Source: Muscardinus avellanarius (taxonomy: Eukaryota > Chordata > Mammalia > Rodentia > Gliridae). From it: a DNA stretch of 64,000 bases. Positions within the stretch are counted from its first letter, which is position 1. Every line of letters starts with the position of its first letter. A program made the translations under genes and the position numbers. The notes under the pieces were generated by a model. It was not told the origin of the DNA and searched no databases. It worked only from the letters and a program-made list of their open reading frames with translations. Of the stretch, positions 33,573-45,234 are shown in pieces. Location: assembly GCA_963383645.1 (NCBI GenBank), contig OY726560.1, forward strand, positions 83,424,593-83,488,592, read 5' to 3'.

Positions 33573-33656
33573 GCTAGGGCTGGGAATATAGCCTGGTGGT
33601 AGCGCACTTGCAGAGCACATGGGAGGCCCCAAGTTTAACCTCCAGTACAGAAAGAT
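33573..33656 (+). repeat. Free ID-type SINE
   Basis: A tRNA-like monomer without the B1 part, from AGGGCTGGGAATATAGCC through GGTAGCGCACTTGC to CTCCAGTACAG. Confidence 0.75.
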
Positions 33657-33832
33657 AAGGGAGGAAGGGAGAGAAGGAATCTACTAGTCTCTTAAATCTC
33701 ATCATTATCATCCCAGGCAATCCAGTCTCTTTTAAGGGTTAGGTAAAAAATAAGTTGCATAATCTCTGCATAATTGTTTTATTGATTCTAGCAATACAGC
33801 CCTAGAAGGGTTAGAAGTGTCTGCATATTTGT

Positions 33833-33912
33833 GGGTTGTGGGTACTCAGTAGTACAGCGCTTGCCTAGAGTGCATGGGGCCCTCAATTCTATTCCTAGAA
33901 TAACATCAACAA
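33833..33912 (+). repeat. Free ID-type SINE, diverged
   Basis: GGGTACTCAGTAGTACAGCGCTTGCCTAG and an ID-like 3' end with an A-rich tail. Confidence 0.7.
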
Positions 33913-35157
33913 AAAGTGGGTGAGGGAGAGGAACAGGAGGAGGAGAGGAGGAAGATAAGTCATGCTAGGTATTGCTAGCCTTAAAGCAGCAGCACAAATT
34001 TCTGTTCATATAGACTCAAAAAAGATTTTAAGATTTCAAATAAAATTAATAACTAGAAATCGGAAAGGTCAACTGGCGTTAACAACTCTGGGAACAATTC
34101 ATGTGAAATATCACTGTTGGGCGTTGGAGCATATTACTAAGATTTTACAAACGATTCCCCAGACAAATCGCAGTATTCGAATCAGGGTAATTGATTCTGT
34201 GAATTCCCAATCATGTGCTACTTTGAGCACTCAGGAGCATCAGCCTTCACTGTGAACGGCCCTTACCAGAGCCCATTCAATTTTACTATGAAGTGACTCA
34301 GCCCCTCCAGCCTCATCCAGCTTGAGCCAGCAGCTCAAGGTAATACTCAGGGACCCACTCCAATGGAAGGTGCCTGCCAGCAGTCGGTGACTCACACTTA
34401 TTGTAAGTGCTAAGACTCAGAGCAAACCCTTTAGTTGACTGACTCTACCTATGTGAAGAGAAGCTCACACTGTGAGTCACCTGGTGGTGACTGCAAACCA
34501 ATCTGAAACCTTCCCAGTTGGACAGTGATTCACAGTATAATCATATTGGGACTTGACGTATGTGATTTCAAAACTCAGTTCTGCCAAACTGGCTTGGGAG
34601 CATGCTAGAAAGTCACTCCCTGCACAGGGTTCGTATTTCTGTCTCAGAACACGTGGCAGCTATCCTGAGGTGCAAAATCAAGGTAAGATCCTCAGTTCAC
34701 ACTCTGGCCAGAACCTCAGTTCCTTCCACAAGGATGCAGGCACACTTCCTAGAAGCACCTTCCCTGGGAAACACACGGTTCCTGTAAATAACTTTTCCAG
34801 ACCAGATGCTCGCCTGACAGGATCTTCCGTGTAATTCCTAAAGCGTTCATTTGCGTTTGCACCTTTAAGTTCCCATCTGCCTGGCCCACAGAAGGTGAAT
34901 GTCATTACACTTCCTCATGCACAAAGAATGCACAGTAGGATTGTAGGAATTGATATTTAGGCACCTGGGATGAAACCACTAACTCGGCTGTTGCATTAAA
35001 GTAAGAAAGTGGTTTTTTCTCATCTACTCTTGCTAGCCCACAGAATCTGGGAGAATAAAATCTCTTGTGTAATTTTGAAGGCCTCTCTTAAAAAAGGCTG
35101 TTTTATAGGAAAGACCTTTAAGCTGGCAGGAAGAGCATTTGAAGAATGTAAGAAAAG
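33913..35157. other. 1.2 kb SINE-free unique block
   Basis: Includes a 97-codon open frame (33962-34255) and a candidate splice pair bounding 34648-34682 (acceptor TATTTCTGTCTCAG, donor ATCAAG/GTAAGATCC). No protein family is recognised. It may hold noncoding exons or be plain intergenic DNA. Confidence 0.35.
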
Positions 35158-35159
35158 CT

Positions 35160-35368
35160 CAGGCTATGTTTGGTGGTGGTGTATAATCTCAGTACTTAGG
35201 AGGCTGAGACAGGACGATTGCAGGCTGGAGGCCAGCCTCAGCAATTTTGTAAGACTCTCAGTAAAACTCTTAGCAAGACCCCATTTCAAAATGACAAATA
35301 CAAAGAGCTAACCACAAACTAGTTTGGAGGTAGAATACCCCTGGGTTCAATCCCCAGTACAGAAGAAA
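35160..35368 (+). repeat. MEN SINE, diverged
   Basis: An old plus-strand copy ending in CAATCCCCAGTACAG. Confidence 0.78.
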
Positions 35369-35439
35369 CAAATAGCTCAGAAGTTATTTCTACTATTAAA
35401 CGGTTTCAAGGATTTCATAGAATATACAATTTAATGTAT

Positions 35440-35830
35440 AGCCTAGTTGGGACTTAATTCTAATGCTGGCTCTGACTCTATCTTGACCTGTGACCTCTGC
35501 ATCCTTACTTTACTTGAGGCAAGTCCCTGTGGTTGTGTCTTACAATGTGAACAGGCAGGACACCACTTTGAGACAAAAGCAGCGACACCATTACTACTGG
35601 TCTTCTTTGGTGTTGGGGGTAACATCTGTGTGCTAATTTTCCCTTTTGGTTTCCTGTTCACGACAGGATCACAAATCTGTGGCAAACCGGAAATCATCAG
35701 TGTTATGCAGAAGAGCCCTGGGGAGTGATAAACTTAGAATTCTGCTTTAGCCTATCACCTCTCTGAATGCCTCCTTATCTGTAAATAAAGGAGGTAAAAT
35801 AAGTAATCTGATTATCATTCTGCATTTTTG
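35440..35830 (+). repeat. MIR-like fragments
   Basis: TAATGCTGGCTCTGACTC near 35460 and CCTCTCTGAATGCCTCC...GTAAATAAAGGAGGTAAAATAAG near 35757-35803 resemble MIR head and core with unrelated sequence between. Tentative. Confidence 0.4.
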
Positions 35831-35982
35831 ATATAATAAAAGGTATTTTGGGTAAAACATTTACAGTGATCTCAGAGAAGTAAGCCCTTATAGTTCCTAA
35901 GCTAACTTTCAGGTTCTTTGAGATAAAGGCCAGTGAAGATACTTGAGTTGTCTTTAAACACGTGACTAAATGTGTATTTTAT

Positions 35983-36188
35983 TTTTTTGCGGGTCTGGGG
36001 GTAGAACCCGGGGGGCCTTCTAGCTCTGAGCTACACCCCCTGCCCTATTTTTAATTCTTTATTTCGAAACTGGGTCTCACTAAGTTGCGGAGGGCCCCAC
36101 TAAGTAGCTGAGGCTGTCCGTGAACCGTGGTCCTCTGGTCTAGCCTCCCGAATGCGGGGATTACAATTGTGTACCACCACTCATGGCT
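35983..36188 (-). repeat. Type A MEN SINE
   Basis: GCGGGTCTGGGGGTAGAACCCGG to CACTCATGGCTG on the minus strand. Confidence 0.85.
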
Positions 36189-36189
36189 G

Positions 36190-36191
36190 TA

Positions 36192-36235
<44 letters not shown>

Positions 36236-36626
36236 TATTGGGGATGAAACCCAGGGGCACTGTACCTCTGAACTATGCCACTAGCCCTATTTTTTTTTAT
36301 TCTTTCTTTATTAAAAAAATTTTTTGTAGTATTGAGGAGGAAACACAGGGCCATTGTACTTCGAGCTACACCCCTAGCCTTATTTTTAGTCCTTTTTTAT
36401 TTTTGAAACAGGGTCTCACTGAGTTGAGTCTCCCCTAAGTAGCCGAGGCTGTCTGCAAACCCAGATCCTTAGGTCTCCACACCTGGCTCTATTCTTTATT
36501 TTGAAACAAGGTCTCACTAAGTTACAGAATGCCTCACTAAGAAGCTGAGGCTGTCTACAAACTGAGTTCCTCCTGTCTCAGCATCCTAAATACTGGATTA
36601 TGAGGGTGTGCCATCACATCTGGCTC
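36190..36626 (-). repeat. Nested MEN SINEs with (TG)n
   Basis: The outer copy's tail is (TG)n at 36197-36233. An inner copy (about 36310-36490) splits it, and the outer body resumes at TTATTTTGAAACAAGGTC. Confidence 0.8.
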
Positions 36627-36834
36627 TGAGTGTGTAGTTGTAAACATAAATGTTTCACAAAGTGAACTAACTTTTGAAGGTTAGAGAGTGTTCTTAAAAT
36701 TCTGTTTGAAGCTTGTATGTAAATATCTCATAATCATTTGAAATAAAAGGATCAAGATGACATAGAAATGTATCATATTTGAATGCAAGTACTGAGAGAA
36801 GATATTTTCTGTTTTCTGATTTTGATGATGGACA

Positions 36835-37074
36835 TGTGCATACTCTTTTTTTTGTGTGTGTGGGTCTGGGGATGGAACCCAGGGGCATTCCACTTCTGAG
36901 CTACACCCCCTGCCCTATATTTTATTCTTTATTTGGGAACAGGGTCTCACTAAGCTATGAGGTTCTCACTAAGTAGCTGAGGCTGTCGGCAAACGGCGAT
37001 CCTTTGGCCTCAGCTCCTGAATGCTGCTGGAATTACAAGTATGCACCACCACGCACAGCTTGTGCATACTCTTT
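36835..37074 (-). repeat. Type A MEN SINE with TSD
   Basis: A copy at 36850-37060. TGTGCATACTCTTT is repeated at 36835-36848 and 37061-37074. Confidence 0.92.
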
Positions 37075-37154
37075 ATAGCACGCACAAATGCATTTTGACC
37101 CTAATCTTTTTATATTTTGAAGTCCACTTTAGCATCAAAATAACAACAACAACA

Positions 37155-37333
37155 GCCGGGCGTGGTGGCGCACGCTTGTAATCCCCGTGCTTGGGAGGCG
37201 GAGACAGGAGGATCGCGCAGGTTCCGTAGCCAGCCGCGCTGGCTTAAGAGACCCTGTTTAAAAAAAAAAAAAAAAAAGGTCTGGAAGTGTAGCCCGGAGG
37301 TAGAAGGGCTTCCAGGAATCCCAGTACCATCAA

Positions 37334-37377
<44 letters not shown>

Positions 37378-37411
37378 TAATATTAATAATAATAATAACA
37401 ACAACAACAAT
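37155..37411 (+). repeat. Type B MEN SINE with (AAT)n tail
   Basis: A young copy whose 3' tail has expanded to (AAT)n, with one GAT and several AAC interruptions, at 37335-37411. Confidence 0.9.
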
Positions 37412-37479
37412 AATGGCTTTTGCTTGGTATGTCAGGCAGTTATAAGAACTCTACTACTCTACTATATTAATTTATTGAA

Positions 37480-37605
37480 TGCCAGCAGTCACCCTATGTG
37501 GTGGGTGCTTTTGCTCATTTTACAGGTAATAAAACTAAGACACTAAGTCACTTGTCTAAGGTCACACAGGTTGTCATTTGAAGGATTGAATACAGGTCTC
37601 AGGAG
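37480..37605 (+). repeat. MIR SINE
   Basis: CATTTTACAGGTAATAAAACTAAGAC, AAGTCACTTGTCTAAGGTCACACAGG and GGATTGAATACAGGTC match the MIR core and 3' order. Confidence 0.75.
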
Positions 37606-37859
37606 TCTTACCCATGGGCAATATTAATATAAAAGATGTCACTTAATGAACGGAAGATAAACAGGTTGAGACTCAATAGAAAACTTAGGGTTTGCACAAA
37701 AATGTAAACAAACACAAATATAGTAAACTGCACATCACGATTGTGCCGAAGAACTTGAAGGCAGAATTTTCGCATTACAAAATCCTTGCCAAGTCTGGGA
37801 AGGAGTCAGACCGTTTCTTGAACTTAGACTTTTTTAGTCAATTCCACCTTCTGGAAACT

Positions 37860-40850
37860 CTAGAGGTGAAGGGAAGCCGCCGCGGGGCGCCCAGGAGGGC
37901 CTGACCCACAGGCTGAGGGCGACTGGACGCCCGCTGGGCAGGGGGCTGCTTCTGCTCCTCAGTGGCGAGAGGGTCGGGTCGGCGCCCGGGCACCGGCTGC
38001 AACGGCCTCAAACCGCGCACCCCAGGGGCCGTCTAGGGAGCATGGGGTGGGGAGCTGCACAGAGCCACTCGCCTTGCCTTGCCACTTTCTGAACAGAAAA
38101 GAGGGGGAGAAGATTTCCCACGCAGCCTTCTCCTCCTTCCGGATACATATCCTGTGCCAACGCACTCATTTCTCCGTCCACCCACGGCGGCGCGGGGGCA
38201 GCAGCAGCTCGCCCCGACCCCCCAGCCCGGCCCCAACTCTTTTTGCAGCAGTACGCCCCCGTGCTGGGGTAGCTCTCCGGCCTTGCCGGCTCATTGGGGT
38301 TTCCTTGGATGCTGGGGAATCAGGGAAGCTCACTACCCACCCCTTCCAAGTCCCCTTCCGCAGGCGGGGGTGGGGTGGGGAGGTGACAGCGTTTACACAC
38401 ACCCCCTCTACAACGCCCACTCCACACCGCCGCCCCCCGAGCGGGAAGCCCACGGCGCCCACAGACCTCTTCTCCAAACGCCTGCCGGTATCCCCAGGCG
38501 CCGCCTCTGCCCAGGCGCCACTCCTACGTATTCCCCTCAGGAGTAGGAGGGGGGGGCGCACGGATCCCCGAAGCGCCCACTCGGGTCGCCGCGCACCCCC
38601 TTTGCTAAGGCCGGGCCGCTCACTGCCCCAGTGCTGGAAGGCGTGGTGCTCCGCCGCCTCCCCAGGCTCCAGCGCGTCCGGGGCGCCCAGACTCCTTCCA
38701 GCTCCCGGGGCGCAGCCCGAGGGTGCGCAGGACGGGCGCCCAGGTTGGTGCAGAGCATCCCGCGGCTCCCGCACCCCCCAGGGGCCGTCCGCAGCACTCA
38801 GCGTCCTGGCACTGAAGGGTGTCTCGGGTACACGCAGACGCCGGGCTGTCGCCGGAGGGGCCGGCGCAGGGCGCCCACTTCCCCGCCTCCGCCTCCCGCC
38901 CCGCCGGGGTCCACACCCCCGACGGGAGGCCTTCCTCCCCTTCGCGGCTGCCCTCCGCCCGGCCCCGGCCCCCACCCCCGCCCGCCCGGCGGGGTCGCCG
39001 GCGCCCCACCCGCCCGGAGTTTTCGCAGATGCTCGGGATGGTGGGGTGCATTTCAGACACTCAAGGCGAGACCCCAGGGTCCCGCCCCCGCCACAGACCC
39101 GGGCCACCCGGACGGAACCTGCGGAGCTCCGGCGGAGGGGCAGGAAGGATCGCGGCGGCTCGACGCCCGAGTGGGGACAGTGACACATCCCCAGCCCCCT
39201 CCCCTAACAGGCACTGGCTCTGCAGGTGGCGACCCACCCACCCGCCGCCGCCGCGACTGAGCCCCGGGTCCTGCGGCGCCGCGCGGGGTCGGCCCCGCCA
39301 CCCCCAGCCCAGCCCCGGAGAGCGGAGAGCCCGGCGGGGGGTGAGGGCGGGTACTCACCGTCCCACCGCGCCCCTGGCCGGCTGGAGGGGACGCGCCCGC
39401 GGGTTCGCCTGCCTCGGCCACGCGCATGCGTCCGGCGCGGTCGTATTTTTATTACCCGCCGCGCTCCTCCGCTCTCCGCCCGCGCCGCGCTCGCTCGGCT
39501 CTCGCCCTCGGGCTCGCTCTCCCTTCCCGGCCCAGCCTCCCCCGCCCTCTCTGCTCCCGGGCGGCCGGGCAGTCCCGGCCTCGCCTCCCCCTGGCGGCGG
39601 CGGGGGCTGGGGACACCTGGCCCTAAGCCGGCGACGCCGCGTCCCGGCGTCCGACCCGCGCGCAGCCCCAGATTCGGAGCCCCCTGGAGCGGAGCCCGGG
39701 CTCGGCGCGGGGCTGAGCGCGGCAATGAAGGGGGCGGAGGGCGGCGCGCCCGAGGGAGACGGCGCGGACCCCCGCGCCTCTGCGGGGAGCCCCCAACTTT
39801 CTCCCCGCCCCGGCGCTTCCGAGCTCGGCGCCCGCTCCGCCCGCAGCCTCCGCCTCCGCTCTCCCGCCCTGGGGAGGGGTCCTCACCCCGTCGCAGCGCC
39901 TGGCGACCCAGGCAGGTGGGGGGAGGGGGAGAACTAATCCCCGGCTCGGAATCTCGCCGAGTCCCTCGGGAGCCCCCGCGGCGCCCCGTTCCAGGGCGGA
40001 TAGTGGGGAGGCGAGCCCGCGGGCCCCCGGCGCCCTCCCACGGCGGGCGGGCTCCGCGGCCGGCGCACCCCGGGGCGCGCCTCTGGGCAGTGCGCCCGGG
40101 AGCCGGGTCCGAGGGCTGAACAGCCGCCGAGAGCGACCTGGCCCCGCAGCGGCGGCGTCATTTCCTCCCCTGCCGGCCGAGGGCGGCGGAGGGCGCGGGG
40201 GCGCGTCTGGGGCGGGCGGGGGCGCCGCAGACCGAGGGAAGGCGGCCTCGGAGGAGGGCGAGGGCCCTTTCCCGCTCGCGGGCCGGAAGAAGGAAAATGG
40301 GGGCCCAGGAGAAAGTAACTTAGAGTGGCTTCGTGGGCTGGGGTCAGGTCCGCCAGGGCTCTTTTCTCCGAGGTGCCCAGCGCTGCCCCGCCCTTCCGCC
40401 CTTCCCCTGCGGGCCCTTCGCCATTAGGAATGAGTGGGGCGGGCTGGCGCTGTGCGCGGCCCGGAATGGGGCATGGTGCAGACCATAGTACTCACGGGAT
40501 GGGGCCAACTCCGCCCGGCGCTGGCTCCTCTTCTCGGGGATCGGAGACCCAACCGGCCAGCCTCAGCGGGCGACCCCCGGGGGTCGGCCAGGCAATGCCA
40601 GCGCTGCCCGGAGCACGAAAAAGGGGCGGCGGGCAGCTCCCCGTGCCCCCGCAAGAGGCCGGCTGCGGGTCGGGCGCGAACCAGTGGGGGAGTCCGGGCG
40701 CCGCCGGGGACCTCAGGAGGGGCCCCTGGAGAATGTGAGACCGGAGGTCGGTGAGGCCCGACCACCCGAACTGCTGCGGGGCAGCGGGCTGGGGGCTGGA
40801 GCTGGTGAGCAGGGCAGGGGATGGGAGAGGGAGAGAAACAAAACCAACAC
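37860..40850. promoter_or_regulatory. Large CpG island, probable promoter region
   Basis: About 3 kb of strongly GC-rich DNA, dense in CpG, with no SINE despite very high SINE density outside. Motifs: NRF-1-like CGCGCATGCGTC at 39421-39432, a TATA-like AT block at 39443-39453 and an ETS core CCGGAAG at 40283-40289. Splice-donor-like sites are on the minus strand at 39359 and about 40497, and on the plus strand at about 40804. Long open frames on both strands only reflect lack of stops in GC-rich DNA. The gene is not identified. Confidence 0.85.
39359..39425 (-). other. Candidate first exon (minus strand)
   Basis: Reading leftward, an AT-rich TATA-like box (39443-39455) lies about 30 bp upstream of a putative start near 39425, next to the NRF-1-like site. 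A good donor, GGGACG/GTGAGTACC, has its last exon base at 39359. An ATG at 39427-39425 opens a frame, MRVAEAGEPAGASPP..., to the donor. Whether this is coding or 5' UTR is unknown. Confidence 0.3.
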
Positions 40851-40974
40851 ATGTTACTGTTCTCTCCAGTCACTTAGACAGGGGGCCGTTTACTACAGCA
40901 TTTTCAGAAGTTTCCTGAAAGCAAAAGGAAAAGCCTACGGTTAGATTTTTCTACTTTCTCCTCCCCCCAACTCT

Positions 40975-41085
40975 CTGCTACTCAAAGTGTGGTCCGCAGA
41001 GCAGCTGCATTGACAATACCGAGGAGCTCCTTAAAAATGCAAAAATCTCTGGTCCTAACCTATACTACTCTATCAGATTTTTCCT
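40975..41085 (+). mobile_element. MER5A-like hAT-Charlie fragment
   Basis: TACTCAAAGTGTGGTCCGCAG, GCAGCTGCATTGACAATACC, TTAAAAATGCAAAAATCTCTGG and CTACTCTATCAGA follow the MER5A consensus order. Confidence 0.7.
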
Positions 41086-41089
41086 ATTA

Positions 41090-41308
41090 GCTGGGCATGG
41101 TGGTGCACGCTCCTAATCCCAGAATTTGGGAGGCTGAGACAGGAGGATTGCGTCCCCAGACAGCCTCACCTACTTAGGCCCTTCGCAATTGAGACCCTGT
41201 TTCAAAAATAAAAAAAGACTAAAAAAAAAAAAAATAGGGCTAGGGGTGTACCTAGGAGGTACAGGCCCCTGGGTTCCATCCCCAGTACCGGAAAAAAAAA
41301 AAAAAAAG
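41090..41308 (+). repeat. MEN SINE
   Basis: A plus-strand copy from AGCTGGGCATGGTGGTGCACGC to CCCCAGTACC with an A tail. Confidence 0.85.
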
Positions 41309-42080
41309 AATTTGTTAACATCCGGAGGGAAAGAATGCATCCTGAATGTGACATGTGCTGCCTGGAAGGGTCTGTGTTCAAATCCGCTGGTTCTCTGGAG
41401 GAAAATCTCCCTTTGCTTTGCAACTCTTGCTCTTCAGATCCCTCTTCCTTGTTTTCTTCCACTAGCATTCTACCCACCAGAAGCACAGAGTCAATGTGGC
41501 TACCAGGTTCCACTGGGGTGGCTGTCCAGTGGAGACTTGGAGAGTAGCTCAGGTGGCTGAGGGATCCCAGGCCTCCCTCCGGCTGGGTGGAGGAGGTGAC
41601 TGGCCTTGGATATGCGGGCTGGAATGGCTGGGGTGGAGCAGAGGAGACTGCAACTCTGCGCTGTGCTGTTACTACAGATGCATACACTGCAGGCCCCTTC
41701 CCCAGCTCCATGGAATAAAGGATTTCCCACCTTTCACTTGTTGCTTACAAGACCTAAGCAATGAAAAGTAAGAACTTTTTTTTTTTAAGTGAACAAAATA
41801 CTTCTTGGAAATCATCAGTTTAGAATGCAGGAGCCCAGGCTTGCCTTGCACTAACCTGATACTTGAGGCGTGGAAATAGCTCGTTATTCTTTGGGTTAAT
41901 CTACTTCATTTGTAAAGTAACGGGATTATGCTGCGTGACCTCCTTGTGCAGGCTTCACCTGGAGACCCTTGCTTCCAGGGCTGCTTGGTGCACCAGCCTT
42001 GAGTATAGTTACAATCCGGAACCTAACTCGGCCAATCCCATGGCCTTCCTCGAACAAAACTACAGAAAGTCCCCACGATC
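41309..42080. other. Unique sequence between CpG islands
   Basis: Repeat-free. Several short open frames overlap on both strands, none recognisable. Confidence 0.4.
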
Positions 42081-42800
42081 TACGCTGTCGGGAAAACAAG
42101 AGTGGTGGTTGCCAAGGAAAACGAAAGGGGAAATGCGGTGGGCGCGGGAGAGGAACGCAGCGCCCACCCGACCGGGTCCGGGGGCGCCGCGGGCGCTCTC
42201 CAGGGTCCTGAAGGCGGGTGCGGCCGGCGGCCTCTGGGGCCTGGCGCGGTCCCCCGCTGCGCAGCCACCCGGTCCAGCCGGCTTTCTTTTAGCGCTGGAA
42301 GTCTTTTGGGAAACCTAGCAACCCATTCGCATTCATGAGGCCCTTTCTGCGAAGCCGCCAAGCGGGAGCGCGTTGGCTGTTTGTCTTTGGTCGTTTGTAT
42401 TCTCCCGAGCGAGCGAGTTTAGCTCGCTTTGCATTTCCGACTAAGTTCACACTGTTTCGTTCCCCCTCGGTACCTTTCCTGGAGATTGGGGCCGTTCTCC
42501 TAGAATTCTCATTCTCCTGCCCCCCCCCGCACTCTCCTCCTCCTCCCCGTTTTCTGTCACAGTGCATTTATTTTAGGCGCTGGAGCTGGGAGTAGGGGAG
42601 GCTTCGGGAAAGGACGGCAACAGTTCACTTGAGAGAGGCGATTTGAAAATTCTCCCAGCTGGCACCAGTTCCTTGCTGAGGCAGGGGACGCACCCCTCGG
42701 CCTGGGCATTGGAGTTAGGGCTCAGCCCGCTCCCGGAGCCCTCGGCTGCACCTGCCGGCTGGACGTGGGTGGGTCACAGCCTTACCCTGTTGGCATTTGA
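42080..42800. promoter_or_regulatory. Second CpG-rich block with X-box-like motifs
   Basis: GC-rich, CpG-containing, SINE-free. Two imperfect RFX X-box-like motifs are visible: GTTGCCAAGGAAAAC at 42108-42122 and GAAACCTAGCAAC at 42310-42322. A small hairpin AGCGAG-TTTAG-CTCGCT lies at 42412-42428. It may be an alternative promoter or enhancer of the neighbouring island. Confidence 0.5.
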
Positions 42801-43929
42801 GTGCATAGAGATCTAGTGGGCTCGCAGGTGCATGGTGCCCCCCCCCCCCAGTTTTGGTGCCCCCTACGCCGGGAGAGGAGGAACCTCGGTGGACTCCAGC
42901 ACTGGGCAGGAGGAACCAGCTAAGTATGTGGAAGAGGACTGGCTAGGTCCCAGGCGATCGAAGGCCTGACTGTGCCCACCACGACCTTCTCGACAAACCC
43001 TCGCCTAAAGGCTGGAATGGAGAAAGCAAGCACGCGTTGGGGGCACTGCGCGACCCTCACCCTACTCCCAAGCTTTCCAAATGGCTGTGTGAGAACCTGT
43101 AACCCGACCCTCTACTCTTCCCAAGTCACTTGCACGCCCCTCCTCCAGCATGCTTCATTAGGCATTTGCCTCGGTCCTGTGCTTCAAGACAGAGGCTCCT
43201 GTGAGACAGCTGGTGGAAACGTCCTGGCAGAATAAAAGATTCCAGGACCCTAGAAAAGCAGAGCTCGGTTCCTTTGCTGCTCTGGAGACTCCACCGTTTG
43301 CCCTTCCCCAGACTTGGCTTCCAGCCACTGCCGGCTCTGAGCAGGCAGCTGCAAGCCTGGCGCAGGGCAGTTGCTTCTCTAACTAGTGCAGGGGTTAAGC
43401 TGGTGGTTGTAGAGTGCTGGAACCTGCAGGCTTCCTTGGGCTCCTCGGGCAGGGACAGAGCCATGCACGGACTGCCTGTGTAGCCACAAAATACGACCAG
43501 TGGAAAGTGATCCGAGAAGAGACCTTCAGCTGTCCCTCCTGCACTGGGGAGGGCTTGTGTGCATTTTAAGCCAGATTCTAGGCAACAGCTAAGGTTTCTG
43601 GTGACACTAACCACAAAGCGCAGTCACCTCGAAATCTGTATTCCTGAATGCATGAGTGCTTTGGAGTCCAGAGGACTCAGGGAATACTCTGTTCAAATTG
43701 AATAGCTGCTTCCCTGGTTAATCATGTCTGCTGCTGAGCATCCAGGGGAAGTCCATTATGCAGCTTAGGAAATCTCCCCATGCCCAATCAGCATCAACAG
43801 TTCATTCCCTTAAAGTGAAGCTTTTCACTCATGTCTAAATGGCGCCATTCCACAAAGTAAACATCCATAGAAGATTTACAGTTCTCTTTACCGAAATTTC
43901 TGAGCATACTGCAGAGAAAATCACACCAA
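42801..43929. other. Unique sequence, GC-moderate
   Basis: No repeats recognised apart from a C-run at about 42837-42850. No exon supported. Confidence 0.4.
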
Positions 43930-44022
43930 GAGCTGTGTGCATGTAGGTTCCTATCCCTCTGAACTTCATCATGATGTGTAATTACAACACACCAAGGAAA
44001 GTAGATAAAAAATTTGAAGTTA
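43930..44022 (+). mobile_element. L1-type 3' terminal fragment
   Basis: CCCTCTGAACTTCATCATGATGTGTAATTACAACACACC with an A-rich end parallels the 3' end at 13960-14040. Confidence 0.5.
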
Positions 44023-44024
44023 GG

Positions 44025-44218
44025 CCAGACATGGTGGTGCACACTTGTAATCCCAGTACTTGGGAGGCTGAGACGGGAAGATCACACAGATTCGAAGCCA
44101 GCCTCAGCTACTTAGTGAGGCTCTCAGCAGCTTAGACCCTGTTTCCAAATAAAGTATAAAATAGGTCTGGGAGTGTAGCCTGGAGGTAGGCTTCCATCCC
44201 CAGCACAACAAAAAAATG
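44025..44218 (+). repeat. MEN SINE
   Basis: A plus-strand copy, B-like in its ATTCGAAGCCAGCC left half, with a shortened right half. Confidence 0.85.
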
Positions 44219-44274
44219 TTTTTGAAATTAGATTAATTTTTATGATATGACCTATTTTCTCCTAAACTTTGTTT

Positions 44275-44491
44275 TCTTTATTTGGTACTGGGGATTGAAC
44301 CCAGAGGCATTCTGATTACACCTAGGAGCTACATCTCCAGTCCTTTTCCATTTCTTATTTTATTTTGAAACAAGTTCATGCTAAGTTGCTGTGAGTCTCA
44401 CTACATTGTTCAGGTTGACCTCAAACCTGTGATCCTCCTGTCTTAGCCTCCCAAGGATTGGAATTACAGGTGTGTACCACCATGCTCAGCT
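44275..44491 (-). repeat. MEN SINE
   Basis: A minus-strand copy 57 bp from the plus-strand SINE at 44025-44218. The two form an inverted pair. Confidence 0.82.
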
Positions 44492-44811
44492 TGAACTTTG
44501 GTTTTAATACTCCATGTCTTGTGATTAGCTGCATTATATATTTTTATTTTCTGTTATTTGGAGACATAGCTCTTCCACTAGGAGCTAAGAACCTCGCTGA
44601 CAGCGACAGAAACTATAAAGGCAAATCTCTGCCTGTACTGACTATAAATCATGCTGATTGGAAAGTAGAATAAATATGTGAAGCAGAACATGGCTATTTT
44701 TATTAATTTGAGGTCAACCAAACAATAAGATGCTAAATAAACCTTTATTTATAAATTACCTTGTCTCAGATATTTTGTCATAGAAACAGAGAATGTACTA
44801 AGACAGTATTC
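44492..44811. other. Unassigned, ends in an LTR-like tail
   Basis: 44735-44805 (AATAAACCTTTATTTATAA...TATTTTGTCATAGAAACAG) resembles the LTR 3' end seen at 2791-2968. Confidence 0.4.
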
Positions 44812-44814
44812 AAA

Positions 44815-45049
44815 ACTAAACCCTTGCTGGGCATGGTGGTGCACACTTATAATCCCAGCATTCAGGAGGCTGAGACCGGAGGATCCCGGTTCACGGACAG
44901 CCTCAGCTACTTAGTGAGGCCCTCCGCAACTTAGTGAGACCCTGTTTCAAATTAAAGAATAAAAAATAGGGCTGGGGTTGCAGCTCGGAGGTAGAATGGC
45001 CCTGGGTTCCATCCCCAGTATTGGGGGAAAAAAAGAAATTAAACCCTTG
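44815..45049 (+). repeat. Type A-like MEN SINE with TSD
   Basis: A copy at 44827-45037 is flanked by ACTAAACCCTTG and ATTAAACCCTTG. Confidence 0.9.
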
Positions 45050-45112
45050 ACTCCTCCTTCTCCTGTAGTTTTCACCATACCAGTTCATGGTGACTTGATT
45101 ATTTTTGTTCTG

Positions 45113-45115
<3 letters not shown>

Positions 45116-45150
<35 letters not shown>

Positions 45151-45152
45151 AT
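45116..45152. repeat. (AAAT)n microsatellite
   Basis: A pure AAAT-unit tract of about 9 units, not attached to a recognisable SINE. Confidence 0.9.
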
Positions 45153-45234
45153 ACATTTGAGCATTCCTGCCTCTCTACTCATTAGCCAAATCCAATGACT
45201 TCTGGTAGTCACAGCTATCACCCTGTGTTATAAG

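Noticed and set aside
33573..33656. tRNA-like sequence
   Set aside because: It is an ID SINE (tRNA-derived), with an A-rich tail and decayed arms, not a tRNA gene.
33962..34255. 97-codon open frame with mixed composition
   Set aside because: The most protein-like anonymous frame, but I recognise no family, the start context is ordinary and no splice structure supports it.
38047..40119. Long overlapping open frames of 200-380 codons on both strands
   Set aside because: They lie in the CpG island, overlap in several frames and both strands, are Pro/Arg/Gly/Ala-rich and show no domain. This is expected from stop-poor GC-rich DNA.
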